This document shows, in pieces, positions 1 to 5,648 of a DNA stretch of 5,648 bases (position 1 is the stretch's first letter; each line of letters begins with the position of its first letter). The notes under the pieces are model-generated. The model saw nothing but the letters and a program-made list of their open reading frames with translations, searched no databases and was not told the origin of the DNA. Origin of the DNA: Prolixibacteraceae bacterium (lineage in GTDB: Bacteria; Bacteroidota; Bacteroidia; Bacteroidales; Prolixibacteraceae); the NCBI GenBank assembly GCA_007116765.1, contig SKHV01000503.1:1-5648 (forward strand), given 5' to 3'. A program made the position numbers and the translations under genes.

Positions 1-32
1 ATAAAACAACTCTCTTTATAAAAAGTAATTTT

Positions 33-638
33 ATGAAAAAGCAAAAATTGAATTATTTAATACTGTTGGCCATTTTTACAGGTTTTACTGCATGCAGTGA
101 GCCTAAGCAAGAAGAACCTTTAATTACTGACAATTTAAAACATGTAGCTATTTTACTTGGCGAGGGGTTTCATGACGGAGAGGCTTACATGCCTTTAGGA
201 TATTTGACTAATCGCGGAATAATCGTCACGGTAATAGGTCCTCAAGTTGGGGAGGTTAAAGCCTACAATAGTGATTTCACAATTAAAATTGAGAAATCGG
301 TTACAGATATTTCGGTTTCCGATTTCGATGCACTGATTATACCCGGCGGGCAAGCGCCTGGCATGTTGCGTGAAATCACAGAAGTAGTAGAATTTGCACG
401 AAACTTTTTTGAATCGGGAAAACCCACTGCAGCTATTTGTCATGGTCCACAAGTACTTATTCGTGCCGGAGTAATGGAAGGCAAAAACACTACTGCGTAC
501 AGCGGGGTAAAAGACGAACTGCTTGAAGCCGGAGCAAATTATTTCGATCAGGGTTTGGTTAATGATGGTAATTTAATCACATCGAGAGTACCCGGTGACT
601 TAAACCAATTTTCTAAAGCTATTTATGAAGCACTTTAG
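33..638 (+). CDS. DJ-1/PfpI-family lipoprotein
   Basis: The product is 201 residues. The N-terminus is a lipoprotein signal: basic MKKQK, a hydrophobic stretch at about 8-20, then a lipobox ending GFTAC with the lipidated Cys at 21. The following short acidic/polar stretch (SEPKQEE) is compatible with export to the outer membrane but proves nothing. From about residue 36 there is a complete DJ-1/PfpI fold: GFHDGEAY (45-52), IIPGG (102-106), and the nucleophile elbow AICHGPQ with Cys136 and His137. The C-terminal SRVPGDL is very like archaeal PfpI. Glu50 matches the conserved Glu18 of human DJ-1. Two acidic residues linked to PfpI protease/hydrolase activity appear replaced (His47, Gly110), so protease activity is doubtful; glyoxalase, chaperone or deglycase-like roles are equally open. 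Most relatives are cytosolic, so the envelope location is notable. The ATG at 33 is chosen because the signal peptide begins there. No clear Shine-Dalgarno sequence is seen. It is convergent with the next gene. Confidence 0.9.
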   Translation: MKKQKLNYLILLAIFTGFTACSEPKQEEPLITDNLKHVAILLGEGFHDGEAYMPLGYLTNRGIIVTVIGPQVGEVKAYNSDFTIKIEKSVTDISVSDFDALIIPGGQAPGMLREITEVVEFARNFFESGKPTAAICHGPQVLIRAGVMEGKNTTAYSGVKDELLEAGANYFDQGLVNDGNLITSRVPGDLNQFSKAIYEAL

Positions 639-702
639 CTTAGAAACAATTTAGTTGAATTGTGTTAGGAATATTATTAACAAATAGATATTGATGATAC
701 AT

Positions 703-738
703 AAAAAGGGACTGTTTTTAAATTAACAGCCCCTTTTT
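703..738. terminator. Bidirectional intrinsic terminator between convergent genes
   Basis: The left arm, A5 G3 followed by ACTGTT (703-716), pairs with AACAG plus CCCC and T5 (725-738). This gives a 14-pair stem with one A-C mismatch (711/730) around an 8-base AT loop. The A-tract and T-tract flanks make it work as a rho-independent terminator in both directions. It lies between the ends of the DJ-1-like gene (638) and the reductase gene (792), as expected for convergent transcription units. Confidence 0.85.
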
Positions 739-791
739 GTGTCTTAAAAATCTCAATTTATACAAGTTTAAGCATATTTGCTTCATCTATA

Positions 792-2819
792 TTACTTAAT
801 CCGCATCATCATTTGTGAAACTCCGCCACCATTAGTAACGTTAGAAAAACCTACTTGCATTAGCATTTGACGGGCATAGGCAGAACGAGCACCTGATGCA
901 CAATACACAATAATTTCGCGTTGCGGGTTATTGCCCAGCTCCTCGAAACGGTACATGAGTTCATCGAGCGGTATGTTCACTGAATTTGGAACTGCGCCCA
1001 TATGGAATTCTTCGGGGGTACGTACATCCACAATTATTGTCTTATCGGTATCCTTGTCCACTTTCTTTTTAGACGTATGTTCTTCCTTTTTTTCTTCATC
1101 AACAAGACTTTTGGTCTCTACCGGGAGCATTTCAACTTGCAGGTTTTTAAAACCAACAGTACGTGCCTGACGCTGCAAGGATGTATGGCCGCCCGAGATA
1201 TTTACAACTTCGGTAAAGCCGGCTCCCAGCAATGTGCGTAAAGCTTGATGTCCTTTTTTACCAGTTTCATCGTAAACTATAATTAACCGTCCACGGGGTA
1301 TTGAATTTAACTGCTCCAGAAGTATTTCAAGTGCAAAATTAACAGCATTTTTCACCTTGCTTTTTTCGTAAGCAAATACATCACGCACATCGATAAACAA
1401 AGGATTTTTGCCCACAATAAAAGCATCCAGCTCAGATACTGTAATTGAAGGGCTATAGCCCGACATGCGATTTTCGGCCGTGTAAGCAGCCATGTTAATG
1501 GCATCATTGGCTGTACCAATTGGTGGTGAATAAGCAAAGTCGATATCGGCCAAATCGTTCACTGTTAATTTAGAGGCTACAGCAGTTGCAATTACATCGA
1601 GGCGCTTGTCGGCACCTTTGTATCCAGCGGTTTGCCCTCCCAAAACAATACCTGTGTTGCGGTCGTAAACCAACTGCACACTCACGGTTTCTGCACCGGG
1701 ATAATAGGCTGTATGGTGCTCTTTATGCACCACCACTGCATCGGCATCAATTCCCATGGCACGAGCCTGCTTCAGTGAAAGGCCAGTTGAGCCGGCTACT
1801 GCTTCGAAAACCCGTACTACCGAGGTGCCTATTGCTCCCTTGTATTCATGATTCCCGCCCAATGCATTTTCGGCCGCAATGCGCCCTTGTCGGTTAGCCG
1901 GGCCTGCAAGTGGAATGCGCACTTTCTTATCGTGTACACGGTGTTCAATTTCAACCATATCGCCAGCGGCATATATGTCGGGATCGGAAGTTTGTAATTG
2001 TGAATTTACCAATAAGCCGCCAGCTTCTCCAATTTTCAGTCCGGCATCAATTGCCAATTGTATGGTAGGTCTAACTCCTATCGAGAGCAATACCATATCG
2101 GCATCGAGTGTTTTTCCGTTGTCGAGTTTAACCGTTCTGCTGCCTATTTCTGTAACACCGGTATTGGTGTGAATATTTACGCCATACGAGAGCAATTCGT
2201 TTTCGATAAATCCGGCTGTTTCGGCTTCCATAAGAGCCATTACGTGCGGCATCATTTCCACCACGCTCACATTCAATCCACGCTTTACAAGTGCCTCAAC
2301 CATTTCGAGGCCAATAAAACCACCGCCAACAACTACTGCATTTTTTGGATTCTTTTCATTCAGGTGATAGGCAATCTTATCCATATCGTCTAAGGTCCAG
2401 AGTGTAAACACATGATCGTATTTAGAACCTGGCAAGTCGGGTTTTACAGGGCGGCCTCCCTGTGCCAAAATTAACTTAGTATATTCAAATGTTTTTGATT
2501 CTCCTGTTCGGGTATCCAGTGCTTTTACGTGTTTTCTTTCACGGTTGATGCTTGACACTACGGTGTTTGTATAAACATCCACACCGTATTGCTCATTAAA
2601 ACTCTCGGGACTTTGCAAAATCAGTTTCGAGCGACTTTTAATATCACCACCAATATAGTATGGTAAACCACAATTGGCAAAAGAAATATCGGGACCACCT
2701 TCGAGCATCATGATTTGTGCCGATGGAGAGATTCGGCGAACTTTTGCAGCAGCAGTTGCCCCGGCTGCTACTCCTCCAATTATTAGTATTTTTTCCATAT
2801 CATCCGTTTCATTTGCCAT
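792..2819 (-). CDS. CoA-disulfide reductase/NADH:polysulfide reductase-like flavoprotein with two C-terminal rhodanese domains
   Basis: The product is 675 residues, longer than the roughly 550-565 usual for single-rhodanese CoADR-RHD enzymes. Residues 10-440 form an FAD/NAD(P)-dependent disulfide reductase: FAD-binding GGVAAGATAAAK (15-26), active-site SFANCGLPYY with Cys50, a second nucleotide-binding motif VVGGGFIGLE (163-172), and FAD motif IYAAGD (282-287). Tyrosines in AYYPG (371-375) and FAYSPP (428-433) correspond to the tyrosines that assist CoA disulfide reduction in the family. A first rhodanese domain (about 458-550) has Asp517 (VYDETGKKG) where the catalytic Cys should be. After a charged Lys/Glu-rich linker (about 568-592) a second rhodanese (593-675) keeps the loop YCASGARSA with Cys640. 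The likely reaction is cytosolic NAD(P)H-dependent reduction of CoA disulfide, CoA persulfide or polysulfide, with sulfur transfer through Cys640. The longest start is given. An ATG at 2798 (MEKILIIGG) places the redox Cys at residue 43, as in the S. aureus enzyme, and may be the true start. It is second in an operon after thioredoxin (44-base gap). Confidence 0.93.
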   Translation of the reverse strand: MANETDDMEKILIIGGVAAGATAAAKVRRISPSAQIMMLEGGPDISFANCGLPYYIGGDIKSRSKLILQSPESFNEQYGVDVYTNTVVSSINRERKHVKALDTRTGESKTFEYTKLILAQGGRPVKPDLPGSKYDHVFTLWTLDDMDKIAYHLNEKNPKNAVVVGGGFIGLEMVEALVKRGLNVSVVEMMPHVMALMEAETAGFIENELLSYGVNIHTNTGVTEIGSRTVKLDNGKTLDADMVLLSIGVRPTIQLAIDAGLKIGEAGGLLVNSQLQTSDPDIYAAGDMVEIEHRVHDKKVRIPLAGPANRQGRIAAENALGGNHEYKGAIGTSVVRVFEAVAGSTGLSLKQARAMGIDADAVVVHKEHHTAYYPGAETVSVQLVYDRNTGIVLGGQTAGYKGADKRLDVIATAVASKLTVNDLADIDFAYSPPIGTANDAINMAAYTAENRMSGYSPSITVSELDAFIVGKNPLFIDVRDVFAYEKSKVKNAVNFALEILLEQLNSIPRGRLIIVYDETGKKGHQALRTLLGAGFTEVVNISGGHTSLQRQARTVGFKNLQVEMLPVETKSLVDEEKKEEHTSKKKVDKDTDKTIIVDVRTPEEFHMGAVPNSVNIPLDELMYRFEELGNNPQREIIVYCASGARSAYARQMLMQVGFSNVTNGGGVSQMMMRIK

Positions 2820-2863
2820 TGGCCAACAGTCATTATTGCTTTGTTTACCATTTAGCGATTATA

Positions 2864-3283
2864 CTACCTTTGTTTTTCAACTTCTTTCAATAAAAACTCT
2901 TTGCTTTTCACACCAACGAAGCGTTTTACTTCTTTCCCATTTTTAAATAGGATCAATGTTGGAATGCTTCGCACTTTGTGGATTTGCGCCAATGACTGGT
3001 ATTGTTGAATATCAACTTTTCCTACAAAAGCATCGTCTTTAAATTCGGCTGCAATTTCGTTTAAAGTTGGTGCCATTAAACGGCAAGGTGCACACCATTC
3101 TGCCCAAAAATCGACCAAAACCAAACGGTTTTTAACCTGCTGTTTAAAATTCTTATCGCTTAGAGTCAAAATATTTTCATGGTCGTCGACCATTGGTGTG
3201 CTTTTGATTTTACGCATGGTAATCCACCTCACTATAAATAAAATAGCTAAAACCGATGCCAATATAATTAATACAGTATTCAT
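2864..3283 (-). CDS. Membrane-anchored thioredoxin
   Basis: The product is 139 residues. A single hydrophobic segment (about 3-20) is followed by a basic stretch (Arg19, Arg24, Lys25, Lys27), then a thioredoxin domain from about residue 38. This has FWAEWCAPC at 59-67 with the redox pair Cys64/Cys67, the PTLNEIA helix, and the cis-proline in SIPT (Pro108). Length after the anchor is typical of thioredoxin. The basic residues after the membrane segment favour, by the positive-inside rule, a cytosolic thioredoxin domain tethered to the inner face rather than a periplasmic one; this is inference. There is no lipobox and no obvious cleavage site. It probably reduces protein disulfides or persulfides. 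Its close spacing to the downstream disulfide reductase-rhodanese gene indicates one operon and a shared thiol/sulfur role. The start at 3283 is supported by the membrane segment beginning right there and by a promoter-like element just upstream. Confidence 0.93.
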   Translation of the reverse strand: MNTVLIILASVLAILFIVRWITMRKIKSTPMVDDHENILTLSDKNFKQQVKNRLVLVDFWAEWCAPCRLMAPTLNEIAAEFKDDAFVGKVDIQQYQSLAQIHKVRSIPTLILFKNGKEVKRFVGVKSKEFLLKEVEKQR

Positions 3284-3306
3284 ATTTATTTTTTCAAACT
3301 ATGTTG

Positions 3307-3337
3307 CAAAACTACTTTATACAGATTGAATACGAAA
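3307..3337 (-). promoter_or_regulatory. Bacteroidota-type promoter for the thioredoxin-reductase operon
   Basis: On the minus strand TAGTTTTG (3314-3307) is a full match to the Bacteroidota -7 consensus TAnnTTTG. Nineteen bases upstream lies TTTC (3337-3334), one base from the -33 consensus TTTG. Transcription would begin around 3300, leaving a short AT-rich leader of about 15-20 bases before the thioredoxin ATG at 3283. Confidence 0.6.
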
Positions 3338-3352
3338 GAAATTGGTGTGTGG

Positions 3353-3375
3353 ATTCAACAAGCAGACAATTGAAT
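3353..3375. repeat. ATTCAA/TTGAAT inverted repeat in the divergent promoter region, possible operator
   Basis: ATTCAA (3353-3358) and TTGAAT (3370-3375) form an inverted repeat with an 11-base spacer, giving 23 bases in all. A further ATTGAAT copy lies at 3325-3331 and overlaps the spacer of the thioredoxin promoter. Crp/Fnr proteins bind short inverted repeats, often TTGA-type half sites, so this could be an operator shared by the divergent genes. In AT-rich DNA six-base half sites also arise by chance, so the call is weak. Confidence 0.25.
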
Positions 3376-3402
3376 TGGCTCAAGTTTTTTATTGATTTAT
3401 GC

Positions 3403-3410
3403 TAACTTTG
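3403..3410 (+). promoter_or_regulatory. -7 promoter box for the Crp/Fnr regulator gene
   Basis: TAACTTTG is an exact match to TAnnTTTG and lies 23 bases before the ATG at 3434. No convincing -33 TTTG is found 19-21 bases upstream; the region there is only a T-tract. This suggests a weak or activator-dependent promoter. A purine-rich AGGA (3420-3423), 10 bases before the ATG, could serve as the ribosome binding site on a leader of about 15-20 bases. Confidence 0.5.
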
Positions 3411-3433
3411 CAATAATACAGGAAAGAAGAAAA

Positions 3434-4129
3434 ATGAAAACAATATTATCAAGCGACAAGGATTTCATTTGTGATATTCAAGCACCTTGCTTTCAAACGC
3501 TTTCGGGCGAAGAAACCGAGCTGGTGAAATACAGCAAAACGCAAATACACTTCCGCAAAGGCGATAACCTGACCAAACAAGGAGCATTTTCGTCGTACGC
3601 ACTTTTTATGATCAAAGGTTTGGCCAAACAATACATTGAAGGAGACGGAAACAAAAACTATAATTTGAGAATAATAAAGCCGGGAGAGTTTATTGGTTTA
3701 TCGACTATTTTCAACAACAAACAATTCAATTACTCCACGGTGGCACTAACCGAATGTCAAGTTTTTTTGGTTGAAACTGAAGCTATAAATCAGGTGTGCG
3801 AGCAAAATGGTAAATTTGCATTAAAAATTATGAATCGATATTTAGAACAAAATGCCAAACTATACAATAACCTGAAAACTGTGCTATATAAACAAATAAA
3901 CGGTCGTATGGCCGAAACTCTACTATATATTGACACTATGAAGAGTGAATATGAGAATATTTTTCAACTGCTCAGCCGGAAAGATATAGCAGACTTTGCC
4001 GCTACATCAACCGAAAGCGCGGTGAAACTACTTAAAACTTTTCAGAAAGATGGTTTGATTAAACTGGAGCAAAAAAGTATCTTATTGCTAAAATACGATT
4101 CATTATCAGAAATTAGCAGACGGGGATAA
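3434..4129 (+). CDS. Crp/Fnr-family transcriptional regulator
   Basis: The product is 231 residues from the ATG at 3434, normal for the family. The N-terminal effector domain (about 20-125) is a cyclic-nucleotide-binding beta-roll with FRKGDNLTKQGA (40-51) and PGEFIGL (83-89). The phosphate-binding Arg-Ser of true cAMP receptors is absent (FNYSTVAL at 98-105), so cAMP is unlikely to be the ligand. A long dimerisation helix follows. The C-terminal winged helix-turn-helix (about 175-225) has LLSRKDIADFAATSTESAVKLL-type recognition sequence (179-200). The only cysteines are 13, 19, 108 and 122. The N-terminal pair could be redox-active, but the full FNR iron-sulfur pattern (three clustered Cys plus one) is not present. 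It is divergent from the thioredoxin operon, which it may control; that is inference from position. A TTG in frame at 3392 is rejected as start because it lies upstream of the -7 box. Confidence 0.93.
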   Translation: MKTILSSDKDFICDIQAPCFQTLSGEETELVKYSKTQIHFRKGDNLTKQGAFSSYALFMIKGLAKQYIEGDGNKNYNLRIIKPGEFIGLSTIFNNKQFNYSTVALTECQVFLVETEAINQVCEQNGKFALKIMNRYLEQNAKLYNNLKTVLYKQINGRMAETLLYIDTMKSEYENIFQLLSRKDIADFAATSTESAVKLLKTFQKDGLIKLEQKSILLLKYDSLSEISRRG

Positions 4130-4169
4130 ATGACTATCTACTCTTGAGCTTTTTGTCCTAATATTTATA

Positions 4170-4346
4170 CTATGCTTTTGCAATGTCAGCAGGTCTTGGA
4201 ACACCACGATTTAACCAATATCGGTCTCGGGCTTCTTCAGCGCTCATTTCCAAAGGAATATAAATACGGGTTCTTCTGTCAATAATTACAGACTTTAGTT
4301 TAGACATGTCGGGTGAAGTAAAATGATTCTGTTTTTTATCGGCCAT
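4170..4346 (-). CDS. Small basic/charged protein of unknown function (58 residues)
   Basis: An uninterrupted 58-codon reading frame runs from ATG (4346) to TAG (4170). The protein starts MADKKQNHFTS and has a highly charged centre (VIIDRRTRIYIPLEM, about 20-34). Next comes a helix-like MSAEEARDRYWLN (34-46), then a Pro/Arg-rich end (RGVPRPADIAKA). There is no membrane segment, signal peptide or cysteine. The amino-acid mix is protein-like: Trp and aromatic residues placed within a predicted strand-helix pattern, and no low complexity. It fills what would otherwise be a gap of nearly 400 bases between the regulator and the acetyltransferase fusion. I do not recognise the family. The short alternating strand followed by a MSAEEAR helix could be a small DNA- or protein-binding module, but this is only a guess. 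It is convergent with the regulator gene (41 bases between their stops). The upstream leader is AT-rich, with no Shine-Dalgarno sequence or certain promoter. Confidence 0.65.
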   Translation of the reverse strand: MADKKQNHFTSPDMSKLKSVIIDRRTRIYIPLEMSAEEARDRYWLNRGVPRPADIAKA

Positions 4347-4517
4347 AATGAAGTTCTATTTTGTAGTATAAATGATAACAAGCAAAAATGCAATTAATAA
4401 TCCATATAAACACAACTCATTCACAAATAGTTGTTAAAAGTTAACATTAGAAAAACATAAGTGTTCAAAAAGCACATGAATAAAATAAAATGTAAAGTAA
4501 AAAAGCAAAATCATGGA

Positions 4518-5543
4518 TTACTTAATACCTGGGGCAATCTGCAAGTGATCCATTGTCTTACCAACTAATTTTTTATAACCAACTGGCTTAAATCCTAATT
4601 TCAGGTAGAGTTTTTTAGCTTGAGGATTTTCATTATCAACCAGCAAACCAAGCGTTTCGCTCTGTTTATTAACATATTCATCAATTATAAACTTAAGTAA
4701 GCTAGAACCAATTCCCGTGCCTTGACATTCAGGACTCACTCCAATTGTATCAATATAATATTCACCGGCTTGTGTCTCGTCTTCGGGGATGAACTTTCGC
4801 ATATATTGTTTTTCAATATAATCAAGAACCGGAGCTCTCAGTTTTGCAAGATCAGCACCCTTGTATATGTTTACAGCGGCAACAATGCGTTTATTGTCAA
4901 TAACAACCCAGCAATTTTCATATGAATATTGGTTATTAGGTTTACCTACGAAATATTGCATAAGAATTTTTGCTTTATTGAAATCGGAAACACCAATAAA
5001 TTCGTATATAATATCTTCCATTGCCAAAAGCAAAAAATCAGCAATTTCATTGGAGTCAGCAAGCACAGCTTTTCTAATTTTTATTTGTCGATTGGTCACA
5101 TTATCTTTCTGCACATTCTTTATAAAATCAGTCTTAGCATTGGTGTAAGCATCTCGGTCGTATTTATGTTTTTTTGCAAGTTCCATTTTCAATTCCTCAT
5201 ATTGTTTTGCTTTTTCAGGATGTTGAATCAGATAATCACGAAAGTTGACTTCATCCCAATTACCCGGATAACGCACATGAACATGAAATGCCTGCCCTTT
5301 GAAACCTTGTGGTGTATAACCTTTAGCGAACATAAAATATGGAGCAGGCTTTTCGGGTTGAGGAATACAATGATAGCCTAACGAGGCAATAACCGACTTA
5401 AGTTCGTCCAAATCAGTATTACTTGAAATAACCATGAGGACATCTATACTAGGCTTTGCTTTGATCCCAGGAACAGCAGTACTGCCTATATGTTCAAAAT
5501 CCATAATACTTCCCTTACTTACCTCATTACAAATCAATTCCAT
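4518..5543 (-). CDS. GrpB-like (UPF0157) nucleotidyltransferase-fold domain fused to GNAT N-acetyltransferase
   Basis: The product is 341 residues from the first ATG. Residues 1-145 are a GrpB/UPF0157 domain: FEHIGSTAVPGIKAKPSID (16-34) carries the Gly-Ser and downstream Asp typical of the nucleotidyltransferase fold, and AFHVHVR (85-91) is the conserved His motif. Residues about 154-333 are a GNAT acetyltransferase: IRKAVLADSNEIADF at the start, DETQAGEYYIDTIGV (255-269), the acetyl-CoA loop CQGTGIGSSLL (273-283), and NPQAKKLYLKLGFKPVGY (306-323), as in many single-domain relatives. The fusion is continuous with a short linker (about 146-153). The acetyl acceptor is unknown; GrpB domains have no firm biochemical role. 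The first ATG falls inside the GrpB domain: homologous sequence continues upstream to about 5600 without an ATG, GTG or TTG, so the true start may be a rare ATT near 5594 or the gene may be damaged. It looks more AT-rich than the reductase operon. Confidence 0.88.
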   Translation of the reverse strand: MELICNEVSKGSIMDFEHIGSTAVPGIKAKPSIDVLMVISSNTDLDELKSVIASLGYHCIPQPEKPAPYFMFAKGYTPQGFKGQAFHVHVRYPGNWDEVNFRDYLIQHPEKAKQYEELKMELAKKHKYDRDAYTNAKTDFIKNVQKDNVTNRQIKIRKAVLADSNEIADFLLLAMEDIIYEFIGVSDFNKAKILMQYFVGKPNNQYSYENCWVVIDNKRIVAAVNIYKGADLAKLRAPVLDYIEKQYMRKFIPEDETQAGEYYIDTIGVSPECQGTGIGSSLLKFIIDEYVNKQSETLGLLVDNENPQAKKLYLKLGFKPVGYKKLVGKTMDHLQIAPGIK

Positions 5544-5603
5544 TTCTTCATAAAATAGAAATTCCCATTTTGGGTTGTATTCTGAAATGATAATAGGATT
5601 GAA
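5544..5603 (-). other. In-frame upstream extension of the GrpB domain lacking a canonical start codon
   Basis: Reading on past the first ATG in the same frame gives NPIIISEYNPKWEFLFYEE directly before MELICNEV. This matches the usual GrpB N-terminus, a beta strand followed by a YxPxW motif and an F/E-rich helix. The frame is closed upstream by TAA at 5606-5604. Between that stop and 5543 there is no ATG, GTG or TTG. Three isoleucine codons (ATT 5594, ATC 5591, ATT 5588) are the only near-cognate starts. An ATG at 5613 lies one base out of frame, so a single-base indel would also explain it. Confidence 0.7.
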
Positions 5604-5612
5604 TTAGGCACA

Positions 5613-5642
5613 TTGCAAATACCATGAATATGCTTATCTTAG
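5613..5642 (+). promoter_or_regulatory. Possible Bacteroidota promoter reading out of the right edge
   Basis: TTG (5613-5615) is followed after exactly 19 bases by TATCTTAG (5635-5642), one mismatch from TAnnTTTG. The spacing fits Bacteroidota promoters and would drive a plus-strand gene beginning beyond the window, divergent from the GrpB-GNAT gene. No downstream coding sequence is visible to confirm it. Confidence 0.3.
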
Positions 5643-5648
5643 CGGAAA

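Noticed and set aside
769..782. AAGCA-TATT-TGCTT small inverted repeat just past the reductase stop
   Set aside because: It has only five AT-rich pairs and no T-tract. The strong terminator at 703-738 explains the region better.
931..1241. Plus-strand open frames opposite the reductase gene, with similar ones at 1586-2393
   Set aside because: They are antisense to a gene with clear domain motifs throughout, and their translations are low-complexity or show no family features.
3392..3433. TTG start at 3392 giving a 14-residue longer regulator
   Set aside because: The start lies upstream of the exact TAnnTTTG box at 3403-3410, so it would not be in the transcript. The ATG at 3434 has a purine-rich AGGA before it and gives the usual length.
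4130..4169. Expected terminator between the convergent regulator and small gene
   Set aside because: No convincing inverted repeat was found in these 40 bases.
4456..4478. Weak CATGTG/CACTTATG hairpin downstream of the GrpB-GNAT gene
   Set aside because: The stem is short, bulged and AT-rich. It is not distinguishable from chance, although a T-run follows on the minus strand.
4722..5381. Plus-strand open frames opposite the GrpB-GNAT gene
   Set aside because: They overlap conserved motifs of the minus-strand protein, and their Ile/Phe/Ser-rich translations look like shadows.

Overview
The window looks like a chromosomal fragment from a member of the Bacteroidota, probably the class Bacteroidia. 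The reasons are a moderate-to-low GC content, promoter boxes of the Bacteroidota TAnnTTTG type, start regions that mostly lack Shine-Dalgarno sequences, a lipoprotein signal peptide, and a Crp/Fnr regulator of the kind typical of this phylum. A genus cannot be named from the sequence.

Layout from left to right. (1) A plus-strand gene (33-638) encodes a DJ-1/PfpI-family protein with an N-terminal lipoprotein signal. (2) A strong hairpin with T-rich flanks on both strands (703-738) separates it from a convergent minus-strand pair. (3) That pair is transcribed as thioredoxin (2864-3283) followed, after 44 bases, by a long FAD/NAD(P)-dependent disulfide reductase of the CoA-disulfide reductase/NADH:polysulfide reductase class, which carries two C-terminal rhodanese domains (792-2819). 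(4) A divergent intergenic region (3284-3433) holds promoter-like boxes for both directions and a small ATTCAA/TTGAAT repeat set. (5) A Crp/Fnr-family regulator lies on the plus strand (3434-4129). (6) A 58-residue protein of unknown function lies on the minus strand (4170-4346). It is followed by about 170 AT-rich bases in which no gene or convincing signal is seen. (7) A minus-strand GrpB-like/GNAT acetyltransferase fusion (4518-5543) has recognisable N-terminal homology that runs upstream of its first ATG. (8) The right edge carries a promoter-like element pointing out of the window.

How the genes may work together: the thioredoxin, the disulfide reductase-rhodanese and the divergent Crp/Fnr regulator form a plausible thiol/sulfane-sulfur redox module. 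The reductase would reduce CoA disulfide, CoA persulfide or polysulfide with NAD(P)H. Its rhodanese domain would carry sulfane sulfur, and the membrane-tethered thioredoxin would supply or accept electrons. That the regulator controls the pair is inferred from position only. The most unusual points are the dead-plus-live tandem rhodanese arrangement, the DJ-1-like lipoprotein lacking PfpI protease glutamates, and the GrpB start region without a normal start codon. No mobile element, CRISPR array, tRNA or rRNA was seen.
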